Shown: in pieces, positions 54,501 to 64,000 of the stretch
Layout: each line of letters opens with the position of its first letter
Position numbering within the stretch: position 1 is the stretch's first letter
DNA from: Vishniacozyma victoriae
Lineage: Eukaryota > Basidiomycota > Tremellomycetes > Tremellales > Bulleribasidiaceae
Reading direction: 5' to 3'
Assembly (NCBI GenBank): GCA_017654735.1
Contig: JADPYG010000001.1
Span: 859,003 to 923,002 of the forward strand
Length of the DNA: 64,000 bases
Made by a program: the position numbers and the translations under genes
The notes under the pieces: model-generated
Told to the model about the DNA's origin: nothing
The model's input: the letters and a program-made list of their open reading frames with translations, nothing else
Databases searched by the model: none

Positions 54501-55880
54501 TTACCACTGTATGGAAATCGTATGGCGTCAGGTTGAGCGTTCCTCTGGATAAAGCTCCTGCTTTCTCCTTCTCGCTTGTAGGAGTGTGTTCGAGAGTGTC
54601 TTTGAGTTGAGCCAGGTGGTCGGAGTAGGCGGCGGACAGCATTGCTTCAGCATCGCGTTGTCCTAGGAGATTGACAGCGTGAATCGAGTGGTAGTGCTCT
54701 AGCAACTCGATGAAGTGTTTATCGAATGCCGGCTGGGTAGCTTGAGGAGGCTATCGTTAGATCTTGATCAACTCCCTAGGACTTACCCTTGTGAACTCGA
54801 CTTTTTGCTGTAGAGTCTGAATACCCTGAGATGGCTGTTGCCAGAACAATGGTACGGATCCTCTGACCTGGACATAACTGAGACAAACACTTCCAAGTGC
54901 AAGTATCACTTCTGTTTCGACGAAATTGGCAACTTGTCCATCATCATCTATTCCTCTTGTCCTGAATCTCGCCCCTGCTCGTTTCCAGCTCAACCTCGAT
55001 ATAATCGCAAGGGAGGCTGCATCGGGCTTCCCTCCAGGTGTCCAAGATCCACTGGCGGCAGTTGATGATCCGCAGAAACCTTGGATGACCGGGATGAGGA
55101 GACTCTGCTCGTCGAGAGTTCGCCTTGTTTCTTCTGGTAGGGCCGATCGGAAAGATAGGAATGGCGCGAGGAGACTAGCATTCCACACAAATCGTTCATC
55201 GTACGTCTCGAGTGGATTTTGAGCATGTCCTTTCTCCGCTTGAATCCAGTTGGTCTCTCCCATACGAGAACTGATATCCCATTTCCCACCTTCTGCGAAA
55301 AAGAAGCCCCCAGCCTCCAAGTATTTCCGCATACCATTACATGGGTTTTCGACTCCTTGTAATGCTGCTTGTGATTGCGTGGATGATTGAGGGGTATATC
55401 CAGCTTGGGCATACGGGTCGTCTGGGTCGTATTCATTGAGTGTATTTCCAGCTATCGCAAATTCGGGTGGGTCCCAGAATGAGGATGAGAGAGAATGGAA
55501 CTCGACCGATAGGACTCTCGATGGTCGTAGGCTTGATGATGGGACAAGGGGAGAGAGGGGTGTAGCTGCAGTCAAGAGTATGAGGAATATCTCTGGTACA
55601 GGGGATCGTTCTGTCCATCAGCTAGTCGTTCAGGAGCGTATCTCGGACACTGACCGGTCGGAACACTCGTTACTCCCAAAACACCATCCACTGTCCTCGT
55701 CCGACTGGCTCGCACGAGGCCCCTGACATCGACCTCCTCAATAGGGAGGAACTCGGCAACGACAACAGTCCTAGAAGCTTTCGTCTCCGTCGCATCGGGT
55801 TGTCGGAATATAAGAGCATGTGTAGTGGTAAGTAGGAAGAAAGCCCGAGGTTGAGGTCGGAGGTAGAGTGTAGCCGGCAT
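51502..55880 (-). CDS. Synaptojanin-like phosphoinositide phosphatase (Sac1 + 5-phosphatase + Pro-rich tail)
   Basis: Inp51/52/53-type enzyme of endocytosis and trans-Golgi traffic, with two activities. The Sac1 domain runs from MPATLYLRPQPRAFFLLTTT through ARFRTRGIDDDGQVANFVET and EHYHSIHAVNLLGQRDAEAM to the catalytic CX5R site NCLDCLDRTN, assembled over an intron near 54345. The inositol 5-phosphatase domain has SIAFQEIVQLNAQQIL, SGNKGGVGIRMNLYDTSVCL, TAHLAAGLGNVAERNADYRT, VIYGGDFNYRISL, RIPAWTDRILFRG and LRTSDHRPVYSVF. Then a Pro/Ser-rich tail (RVQPPPIPSRPESSTS; RDPPPRPTKPASE) ends STISTSPA at 51502. Catalytic part and tail are in different frames, joined either by a 34-37 base intron at 52350-52383/52386 or by slippage on an A9 run (52319-52327). 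Confidence 0.88.
52350..52386 (-). other. Candidate mini-intron joining the 5-phosphatase to its proline-rich tail
   Basis: On the minus strand a donor GTGGTG (52386) or GTGTAG (52383) and acceptor CATAG (ends 52350) enclose 37 or 34 bases with CTGAT and ATGAC as possible branch points. Removing either version joins the two frames in phase 1. If kept, the catalytic frame stops at a TAG after DSHYYAFFYT, before the tail. The donors are weak compared with others in this window. Confidence 0.4.
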
Positions 55881-56574
55881 CTTCGGCTGTTGTATGTATG
55901 TGGAGATTGCTCCGACTGGATTGAAAGTGCCTTTGGTCGGTCCTTCTTATTTACCGGAGGTTGTTGGCCTTCATTATTGGTGTGTGAGGGATGTGAGAGG
56001 ACAAGAAGTAATTGTATCAACAGTGATTAGACACTCGACGTCATGGTGGCAGATGGGTTGTTGGTCAGGGACAAAGTGTTGATCATCGTTCCATTCCTTC
56101 TTATTAGAGAATCATATGCATGCATCTATGTAATTCGGGTCCTGGCTACAGTCCCTCTTGGGCGTTCATGAGTGTACGCAGCCCAGAACAAGAACAATGC
56201 AATCTTTCCAGTCCAAGCTTAGACCAAGAGGGACACACAGCCACAAAGCCACTTGAGGTTACCAGGGAAGGCGACTAACTCAACTGCACGTTCACATCCT
56301 CACTATTCAACCTTTCATTACCTTACTTCTCAAACAACACCCCCTCTTATCCTCCTTTGTCACTCTCATTCACCTTTCTCTACTTTTACCCTGTGCACAT
56401 CTTTGTCTGCTTTACGTATCTTCGTGAGAATCGATAAATTGCTCGTGCCATCACTCGCTCCCGGTCCTCATTACACCTTCGACTCAACTTATCAACGACC
56501 CACGAACTACACCGCCAAGGGATATTCACATGGTCTCTTCATATCTTTGAATCCACAGTACACCCTCAATTGCC
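55881..56574. other. Divergent promoter region, synaptojanin-like and RhoGAP genes
   Basis: 694 bases with no coding text that has splice support. The right half (56280-56560) is pyrimidine-rich on the plus strand (CTCAC/CTTTC/CCTCC runs), the usual look of a transcript leader in this genome. The palindromic ATGCATGCAT at about 56118-56127 is the only short symmetry noted. Confidence 0.45.
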
Positions 56575-59472
56575 ATGTCGGACCCCCCTTCGCCCGCTAT
56601 CAACACCCGACGCGAGCGACAACCATCTACAGCTTCACGTCCACTGTCACAGATATCGGGCACCAACACTCCCTTCTCACCACCGAACCGCGAATCAACA
56701 TCAAACTGGGGCGGTAAACCAAACTCTCGCCCAAGCAGCGTGGCAAACGATAATATAGATGGTAGAGCAGCCAAGCGGGCATCAATGACGCTGGATATCA
56801 AAGATGAGAAACCGGTTCAAACCATATCGCTCAATCTAAATGAGTATGCTTCAACTTCCGCCAAGCAGTCACAGAACCAACCTCCCAAGCTGGATGAGCC
56901 TCTGGTCTCGACACCTATACGGACGAGTAGCTTGGCTAGTCCTGTATCAGAATTGCGGATAGCTACGGGAGAGCCTGAGAATGGCCAGGAGGAGGTTTCA
57001 GCTTCGAGCAGCAAGGCAACGGAGCAGAGCGAAGCTAGTCAAACTACAGATGAGTACGTCAACTATACCCCTCTATCTCTTAGGCGACAATTGACCACCA
57101 GTACCAACGAAGGGGAATCAACACTAAAGAATGCCCGCGACTCGCTACGTCCAACGGCACGCAAAACATCCTACGCCGAAGTCGCCAAAGCTTTACCCAA
57201 TTCGCCAGTCACATCTCCCGTCCGTACTGTCTATCAACGACCATTCGACGTCGTTGCACCTCCACCCAGCGAATCATCCTCCTCTCGACCTCAAGCAAAA
57301 TCCAAGCCCAGCTGGCTGCGGCGAACTGCCGAGTTACCGAGCATGTCGATGCTACGCTCGAAATCGAGGTCACCGCTGAGCGACAATGTCACACTACCTC
57401 CTACTCTACCTCCTCGCAATACCAACAACTCAAACTCTCGGGATATGTTACCACCACCTCCACCTAGCAAGAGCTCTTATGCCGACGTCACGGCTGGACC
57501 GAGTCGGGATAGCTCGTTCGATACAATGGGATCAACAGGAATGCCACCTCGTCTACCATCTCGCAACAAGATTGGAGACCGTATAGCGGCATTCTCCAGA
57601 TCTGCCTCATCCGCTTCTCTCGCCAGTCAAGCCTCCTTACCGTCAAGCGTTTCGCATCAACGCTTACCAAATTCCGCCCAGCGTGTTCTCGGAAACGCCG
57701 GATCAGCAGTACAGAAAGGATGGGCAGGAATAAGGGCACGTGGAGTAGGAGGAAGTCTATCGTCAATCAGTCAGCTTGGCCAGTCATCACGCAGAGGACC
57801 GATGGATGGAGCACCTAGATCATCGAGGGAACGTCATCAAACTGCTCAGGCGTCGCTTGGCACTTTGACGGAGGGACCGGACTTTGTGCAAGCCAAAACC
57901 TGGCGGCACGGTAAAGGTGGCCCGGGAACTGTCTTTGGTCGACCGCTGGTTGAAGCTGGGCAGGAGGCGCATGTCCAAGATGATATGGAAGGAGATGAGA
58001 TGGAGAGAAGACGCAGACGCAGCCTACCCGCTATTGTAGTACGGTGTGTCGAGTACCGTAAGCTACCTTGGCCCCATGGCGAATTAGCTGACAAACCAGT
58101 TGAGATATGGGGACCCAAGGAGGAAGGTATCTTCCGAATCAGTGGAAGAAGCAGCCACATCTCCAAACTGAAGCAAGAATTCGATACGGGCACAGATATG
58201 GATATGCGTGATTGCCATCCTGGTGATCTCGATCCACATGCCGTTGCAGGACTATTCAAATCGTACCTCCGCGAACTACCCAGTCCGATCTTGACACCCG
58301 AATTGACGCCAATGTTTGATGCCTACGCCAAGCGGAAACAGGGATCTGCACCTCCTTCAATCCTCAGCCTTGCAGATCTGGATAATCACGAGGAACATCA
58401 GCCTGATGAGTTGGATGAGTTGCTGGCTCAGCTACCTGATGCGAATTGGTTCTTGTTGTCGGATCTTGGTGAGTTGCCCGTGTCTCATTGAACTGCGCTA
58501 ACATCCCTAGTCAAGCTGCTGGACCTCATTCCTCGACATGTCGGTACGAATCGGATGACCTTGCACGCTCTCATGGTCTCCCTTGGACCTTCTCTGAAAG
58601 TCGGCAATGGGGTATTGAGCGAGCTTCTCAAGCACCGACTTCAGCTCTTTGCCAAACCTCCACCTCGAGGAAACGCAGTGACGGATCTGATCGACTTTGG
58701 AACCGTTTCGATCGAACCACCATCACTCGGCCCTGTCGCCACCGTCTCGCTCAAGGATGCTCCACATGCAGAAACAAATATTTCCGACGACGATGGTTCC
58801 AGACGCAAAAAACCTCCTAGGTTGAATAGTAAACCGAGTCTCAACAGGCTGTTTAGTTCCTCGTCGAGGAACCTCGCCCAATTCCCCGATGTCCGACCTT
58901 CGACTCCCCTCGTCAATGTCGAGCCACCTCGTGTTGACCTTACACTCGCTCAAACCTCGCCACTACCAACATTCGGAGCGATGCCCAGTCCTCCCATGGT
59001 CGACCCGAGTTCATCTTCTCCTCTTCCCCCTGCCGACACTACCTCAACGCCCGCCGCGGTCACCGAGAAAGAAGAAGCGGGAGATATACATTATCCAACG
59101 GGGACGGTCCAAGAACGTACCCGAGCCCTGTCATCCGCTACGCCCATTGCCGACTTGTTTCAGCGCAAGACTCCACCAGCACCACTTCGAGAGAACCGAG
59201 ATTCAGCCACTTCGTCCCTCAAAACCAGTACTTCTGTCGATGATGGACTTGCTCGTCCAATATCCGGAAACGGATTCCGAAGGGGTCAGAATACACATTC
59301 AGTATTCTTCGGCAGTTCAGGATCAGGATCAGGTATCAGTTCAACTACAATAGGGGATAAGAGGAATAGTCATCGATCAGCACCCAATACACCTGCTGAT
59401 AAACGGTCATTGTCGAGCGCTGCGGGTAGTGTAAAGGACATGATTAAAGATATGGAGAAGCGGGATGTTTGA
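56575..59472 (+). CDS. Rho GTPase-activating protein, Sac7/Bag7-like
   Basis: Switches off a Rho GTPase, expected Rho1, in cell-wall and actin control. About 950 residues with one clear intron (58469-58510). The first 440 residues are disordered and rich in Ser, Pro and Arg (RRERQPSTASRPLSQISGTN; LPPTLPPRNTNNSNSRDMLP). The GAP domain opens with the Sac7-type TVFGRPLVEAG, then PAIVVRCVEYRKL, the arginine-finger EEGIFRISGRSSHISKLKQE, LDPHAVAGLFKSYLRELPSP, NWFLLSDLVKLLDLIPRHVG and TNRMTLHALMVSLGPSLKVG. A disordered C-terminal part of about 270 residues follows, ending KDMIKDMEKRDV. The finger Arg and the conserved KSYLRELP are present, so it should be active. An acidic/basic MEGDEMERRRRRSL lies just before the core. 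Confidence 0.92.
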
Positions 59473-59952
59473 TGGAATTCGGGAATAGTTGCTTACTTAA
59501 TACTTGTGTATTGTATATTGCTTGTAATTATATATCTTGTGCATCGTCACTTTTGTTTGATTTCTTCTATGATTGTGAGTCAAGGTACTTCTCCTGTACT
59601 GCCGTCCATGTACTTGGTCCGGTGCACACTACTTCACTGGGTGAGATGAAGGTTGAATCGGCTTAGTATTTAAGCGGACAAGGTGGAGGTAGTCCAGCAT
59701 GTCCAGTTGACGCGACCCTTTAGTCTGGCGTTTCAGCTTACCTTCAATTCTCAATCCAACCTTCATATATCACTCAGTATCACTCAAAGCATTTGTAGTA
59801 GTCAGTATATGACTATTGATGTCTCAGTGATAGTGAGAAAGTTGTACTATCGACAACGACAAACAGGCCTCACTCGTAAAACCAGCATCAACAGTCAGGA
59901 AGGCTAGTTTCGGACTTCATTCAATTTACTTCAAAGAGTGGGATTGAGGTCA
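59473..59952. other. Intergenic: RhoGAP 3' region and promoter of DUF7918-like copy B
   Basis: 480 bases, AT-rich at its left end (59490-59580). TATTTAAG at 59668-59675 could be a TATA-like element about 280 bases before the copy B start. No coding text. Confidence 0.45.
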
Positions 59953-61262
59953 TGATTTGCGCAGAGGATAGATCAGGGTTTGAGGTATGTCCGCATCAAC
60001 ATCTGCTATGTCCTTGCTTACCAATATAGGTCTCTGTCCGTCGTGTGGAAGGCGAGGCGTTCAGTGAGTGTTCATACGGGTTCATGTGCAATGAACGTCT
60101 GACATTGTAGATGAGTACGGCGTCCAACATGTGGAAGCGGAGGGGACTAAGCATTCGGTCAGTAGCTGCTGGCTTGAAAGTGAGGCGGAGGCTGTAAGTC
60201 GGGATAAAGCGGTAGGTAGAGATAAGCTCAGACAATTAGACATTCGAAATCAAGATCACCGTCGGACCAGCCGCTCATCGCCACAATCGAGGGAACGACT
60301 TGGTCGCTGTCATATATGTTGATGGTCGAGTGGTCGAACGCACCTGCTTTCATAGAAGGTCGACTGAAGATAAGTGCACCATCTCCAAGATGAAGTTCAT
60401 GGAGGGCGGTATCGTGTATCAAGGTCAATTGAAGTTTGCGACATTGGTGAGCTTCCTGTTGAGTGATATGGTACATTACGTTGAAGACATAGAAAACGAC
60501 AGACAACGATGAGGAGATCACAATGAGCGGTACCCAATTGCACTCTTTGGGCAAGATACGAGTCGACTTCCTACGCGGTACACTCGGCGATGTCACCAAT
60601 CTCCCGGTAAACTATACGATGGATCCTGACGTCGGAGTAGCTTCAGAGAAGGGCAAGAAGTCCGTCCAGGTCATATCCCAATGAGTTTCAGAGCTGACAG
60701 ATACAGGATGGGCGCAGGGATCGGGTTTGGCCACACCACTTTGGAAAAGGTATCAATTGAGAGCTTATCATATGTAGATACACCGAAAAGGAAGTTGCTG
60801 TACCTAACTCAAGATCGACTCGGTGGACACCGAAAGATACCGAGGCACTACCATATCACCGACTAGACTTCAACGTAAGTAGAACATAGATGACATAGAC
60901 TAATCGACAGTACAGGACCAGACCCGTCTTACAGCTCCTCGGCATCGTCGAACAGGACCCGCCGCAGCCCAGGGTAGCGACTCCACCTGAGCCGGAGCAA
61001 CCTGTGGCACAAGCAGGTCCAAGGAGGAAAAGGAAAGTGGAAGTCATTGATATCGATGCAGATGAAGAAGAAGCGGATGTGAAGCCGGACAACAAGAAGC
61101 GATTGGCTACGCGATCAAGCTGGCTCGAGGTACTTTTTCTCTATATCGTCCTTCGGCAAAGAGCTAATCTTTCAGCGACAATTACAAAACGCCCGGAAGG
61201 TCATTAAACGACAAAATATCAAGGTGCCGGCGGATATAGTGGATTTGACTGGGGATGACTGA
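59953..61262 (+). CDS. DUF7918-like protein with SUMO-interaction-type tail (copy B)
   Basis: About 340 residues spliced. First exon MICAEDRSGFE matches copy A MLSTGEQAGFE. Then VSVRRVEGEAF, EYGVQHVEAEGTKHSVSSCW, ITVGPAAHRHNRGNDLVAVI, YVDGRVVERTCF, GGIVYQGQLKFATL, GTQLHSLGKIRVDFLRGTLG, EKEVAVPNSRSTRWTPKDTE and the closing strand TRPVLQLLGIVEQD. The tail has a nuclear-signal-like PRRKRKVEVIDIDADEEEA, a short helix (SSWLERQLQNARKVIKRQN) and the end VPADIVDLTGDD. Introns fall at the same places as in copies A, C and D. The acceptor at 60720 (after GCGCAG) was chosen because only it keeps the frame of the following exon. Function unknown; the family name is from memory of DUF7918 proteins. Confidence 0.7.
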
Positions 61263-61523
61263 GGGATAGTCAGAGGGCTATGGTTTCATTCCGGGTTGAT
61301 GTAGTATGATGATCAATAATGACATATTCGCATAATGGCTATAATGGAGAATCAGGTTTACGGTAGGTCAAAGCTCAAATATGCTCACTCTCTCTTCCTT
61401 CTCTCACTTCAATTTCTCTTCCTCATGGTCCTTCCAACTCATATGTTTTATCACCAACCACTTCACTGCTACAGTCCTTTGTCACGTCCCGATACCCCCA
61501 TCTCTTCCTCTTGGTCTATCGAC

Positions 61524-62777
61524 ATGTTCTCGGAAGGCGTTAAGAGGGGTCTTGAGGTGATTTTGCCCCCTTTCCATTTCGATCGAGTCCTGATTTGCAG
61601 GCATACATCACGAGCGATGACGGTACTCGATTCCGCAAGTCTCATCCTTGAGCGCACCTGGAGTCTATGATGACCATACAGTCGAGCATCGGATTCAGCA
61701 TACCGAAGGATCAATAACCAAACCGTCCATGACCACCTGTTTTCTAGAAAGCGAGGAGGGTAGCGTAGGTCAGATAGCATCGCCATAAGCTCAATCGATA
61801 GCCATTCACCATCGTCGTCAACGTCGGAAGAGCTTTGGAAATGGGCCCACAGTCTGCGTGGAGAGCCACTGTCCAAGTTGACGGTCGCGTCGTTGATAGG
61901 AGCGTCAAGGGGAATAAACGGTCTGCTCCAAAGAAAGTGTCAACGATGGTATCAGAAGAGAACGGCAAGCTGTTCAAGGGAAGATTGACCTTCGCCAAGC
62001 TGGTGAGTTGAGCTTACCCGTCAGGCCGACTTCGGCTGAAGTGGCAGCGAACCACAGACGAAGAATTAGCCGTCACACTACAAGTTGCCCAGCGTCGCTC
62101 GATTGGGCAAATATCTGTCACTTTTGAGCGCGGGTTCCGCGTAAAAACCAAGGGGGCCTATGATGCTTTGATCACCGAATCGGATGTGGGGGTGGCCCGC
62201 GAGCAGGGGAAACAGTGAGTTCTAAGTGCATAGACTGTAAACAACGTTGACCGCTGTCAGACTAGGTGGAGCGGTTGGGTAGAACTTAACAAAGTGCTTC
62301 TGTACTATTGTGTGGCTGACCAGTAGCTCCACTCATCAGGTCCCATGTGACCCGACCTTTAAATTTGTACACTTTTATCCCATCGACATTCTCACGCCTT
62401 TCCATCTCGTCACATTCGACGTAAGCCAAGAAGAGATCCGGCTGCTCACCCCGTAGCATCGAACCAGACCCGTCCTGGAACTCATGCGCATCATCGAAGC
62501 CCCGGAACTGCAAGCTCCAATTGTCCAGCCGAAGTCTGAGAAGAAGAGGAAGATGAGCGAATCCGACGTCAAACAAGAAGACCTCGGTTCTGAGGATGTC
62601 AAGCCAAGCCGAAAAGCATTGCTCGCTGCCAGGTTGAAGGTTCTGGAGGTAAGCAACTCTAAGTGCATGCGCGTACTGAAGGTATGGCGACAGCTGCAGA
62701 TGGCCATTGCGCTTCCTAGGGCTGAAGGCCTGGCAGAATTAATCGATTTGACGGGAGAAGATTCGGACAAAGAATAA
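61524..62777 (+). CDS. DUF7918-like protein with SUMO-interaction-type tail (copy C)
   Basis: Most complete of the tandem copies, about 290 residues. MFSEGVKRGLE, intron, AYITSDDGTRF, a GC-AG intron (GCAAGT donor near 61598), LEHRIQHTEGSITKPSMTTC, FLESEEGS, FTIVVNVGRALEMGPQSAWR, ATVQVDGRVVDRSVKGNKRS, LFKGRLTFAKL, RRSIGQISVTFERGF, QLGGAVG, STHQVPCDPTFKFVHFYPID and the closing HRTRPVLELMRIIEAPELQA. Then KSEKKRKMSESDVKQED (basic) and the end GLAELIDLTGEDSDKE. The last intron (62649-62693) is 45 bases and has no stop, so keeping it only adds 15 residues. It follows copy B by 261 bases on the same strand. Confidence 0.7.
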
Positions 62778-63100
62778 AAGTAGGGATAAACCTTGACCAG
62801 TCATATGGATCAGCAGCGATGTGGCCCTTTGGATCTGTATTGGTAGTTTTGGCGGCGCGATCACATCGTGGAGACTCTACTTCCACGATGATTGTGTTGG
62901 GGTGAAAGGGGAATCAGGGTCAGGATACAGTAGGTTGAGCCAACTAATGCACACACACACAAAACACAGTCACCTTCCCTTCCTTCTTCTTACCGTTTCT
63001 ACTTTCTCTTCTCTCCTTTCACTTATCACTTTGACATTCACAGACCTAATCGTTTACCATAATTCATTCACCTTCTCTTCTCGGAGCAGCACAACAAAAC
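62778..63100. other. Promoter region of DUF7918-like copy D
   Basis: Has a short CA repeat (62950-62959) and then a strongly pyrimidine-rich leader (62965-63085) much like the one before copy C (61375-61520). The likeness suggests the leader was duplicated along with the gene. Confidence 0.5.
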
Positions 63101-63856
63101 ATGTTATCGGAAGGGGTCCAACAGGGCCTTGAGGCAAGTCACCTTGCTGTTGCCAAGCGTGTTAGCTAATCATTAGGCCTACATCATCCGCGAGGATGGC
63201 ACTTGGTTTCGTAGGTGTCCCCAGCTATCGCCTGAACAGCATGTCCATATAGCTGAACATCGAATCGTGCATACGAATGGGAACGACAATGAATCGTCTA
63301 CGACTAGCTGCTTCCTCGAGAGTACAGAGGGCAGTGTAGGTGTAATAGGCGGAATAGAAGGCTAATCATACAGGTATTCACCGTCGTTGCAAGGGTCCAA
63401 GGAGCGGTCATGCATCATCCGATGTGGGATTGGAGGATTGCCGTGTCTGTTGATGGTCGCCAAATCAATAGATCCGTAAGCCGAAGGAAGGATGCAAGGG
63501 ACGTACGAGCGTCTACATTGGTTTCTGCGGAGAATGGCAACCTTGTCGAGGGCAAATTGATCTATGCAAGATTGATAAGTTTCGAACGAGGAGCAGGAGT
63601 TGAGGCTGACGTGCAGCCCACCACTGATGATGATGCCAAGGTCACTCTGGAAGGCCCGCAGCTTCGCTTGGTCGGACAGATCTCAGTATCTTTTGAGCGA
63701 GGAATTGTGGGCAAATCGACGGGAGAGCCAAATCGACCCGAGGTGGTGCAGACTGATGTGGAAATAGCGAGCGAGAGAGGAAAAAAGTGAGTGACATCAA
63801 ATCGACTACCGTCAGGCGATGCTGATATCGACAGACTAGGTGGTGCCGTGAGGTGA
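63101..63856 (+). CDS. DUF7918-like protein, 3'-truncated (copy D)
   Basis: MLSEGVQQGLE, GC-AG intron (donor GCAAGT at 63134), AYIIREDGTWF, intron, PEHRIVHTNGNDNESSTTSC, FLESTEGS, intron, FTVVARVQGAVMHHPMWDWR, IAVSVDGRQINRSVSRRKDA, SAENGNLVEGKLIYARLISF, EGPQLRLVGQISVSFERGIV and ASERGKK. After one more intron comes LGGAVR and then TGA (63854-63856). In copy C the equivalent exon ends at a donor and is followed by about 120 more residues, including the closing strand and the SUMO-motif tail. Here those are missing: the expected next exon position is taken by the tRNA. It is either a truncated gene or continues past the window through a much longer intron. Confidence 0.6.
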
Positions 63857-63892
63857 ATGAGTTCTGGCAACATTAAGTAAAGTTTGGGGTAA

Positions 63893-63965
63893 TCAGGTGG
63901 ACAGGACTCGAACCTGCAGAATCTCCGACCCAAACGAAGCGCCATACCAAATAGGCTTCCACCTG
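63893..63965 (-). tRNA. tRNA-Pro (UGG), organelle/bacterial type
   Basis: 73 bases fold into a standard cloverleaf on the minus strand. The acceptor stem CAGGTGG pairs perfectly with CCACCTG, discriminator A73. D arm is GCCTATTTGGTATGGC. The anticodon stem CTTCG/CGGAG holds loop TTTGGGT, so the anticodon is UGG with G37, right for proline. Five-base variable loop; T arm GCAGG-TTCGAGT-CCTGT, giving a perfect B box GGTTCGAGTCC. No intron, no encoded CCA. Nuclear eukaryotic tRNA-Pro normally has G1-C72; the C1-G72 pair with A73 is the bacterial and mitochondrial pattern. Position 8 is A instead of the near-universal U. I suggest a mitochondrial tRNA-Pro copy inserted in the nuclear genome. Confidence 0.8.
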
Positions 63966-63975
63966 TATATACATT

Positions 63976-63991
63976 GTGTTCACGTGAACAC
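63976..63991. promoter_or_regulatory. 16-base perfect palindrome with central CACGTG
   Basis: GTGTTCACGTGAACAC is identical on both strands and is flanked by GTATA and TATAC in inverted order. CACGTG is the binding core of bHLH factors (Pho4, Cbf1, SREBP-type). It lies 10 bases upstream of the tRNA (minus strand). What it serves cannot be told because the window ends at 64000. Confidence 0.4.
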
Positions 63992-64000
63992 TATACCATA

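Overview
The window is nuclear DNA of a basidiomycete yeast, most likely a tremellomycete of the Cryptococcus/Kwoniella type. Nearly every gene is broken by many introns of about 35 to 60 bases with GTRNGT donors, a CTRAY branch point (very often CTGAC or CTGAT) and the acceptor AG 5 to 12 bases after it. Intergenic gaps are short and the proteins are all of fungal type. I count 22 protein genes that I can splice convincingly, one doubtful small gene or remnant, one tRNA, and no transposon, CRISPR array or bacterial-type operon.

Layout, left to right. 1-2134 (-) AP-3 beta adaptin, cut by the window edge; 2280-4822 (+) GCN20; 5176-5853 (+) BET1 SNARE; 6029-7382 (+) CHORD-CS co-chaperone; 7477-12871 (-) ABCC/MRP transporter; 13151-15054 (-) histidyl-tRNA synthetase with two in-frame starts; 15055-16847 a long gap with the INO1 promoter, a leader intron and a uORF; 16848-18745 (+) INO1; 19124-22995 (+) large unknown coiled-coil protein; 23075-24271 (-) FSH1-type serine hydrolase; 24474-28323 (+) SRS2 helicase; 28487-29741 (-) endonuclease/exonuclease/phosphatase-fold protein; 30097-31982 (+) CARM1-like arginine methyltransferase; 32174-33927 (-) DUF7918-like protein; 34476-36003 (+) mitochondrial carrier; 36838-40851 (+) Mga2/Spt23-type membrane-anchored regulator; 41451-42068 (+) small secreted protein with a decayed 3' part; 42795-44104 (-) histidine-phosphatase-fold protein; 44747-46363 (-) OMA1; 46638-48229 (+) V-ATPase subunit C; 48407-50013 (+) zinc polyol dehydrogenase; 50197-51432 (+) unknown membrane protein; 51502-55880 (-) synaptojanin-like phosphatase; 56575-59472 (+) RhoGAP; 59953-63856 (+) three tandem DUF7918-like genes; 63893-63965 (-) an organelle-type tRNA-Pro(UGG).

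Most genes are conserved housekeeping functions with no shared pathway, though membrane traffic and lipid signalling recur (AP-3, BET1, synaptojanin, INO1, MGA2, RhoGAP). The most distinctive content is the DUF7918-like family. Three copies stand in tandem at the right end and a fourth lies inverted about 26 kb away. They share intron positions, a lysine/arginine-rich stretch and a C-terminal IDLT/VDLT acidic tail that looks like a SUMO-interaction motif. The last tandem copy loses its 3' half exactly where the tRNA sits. Other points of interest are an in-frame split between the catalytic part and the proline-rich tail of the synaptojanin-like gene (mini-intron or frameshift at an A9 run), the INO1 leader uORF, and the broken secreted-protein gene.
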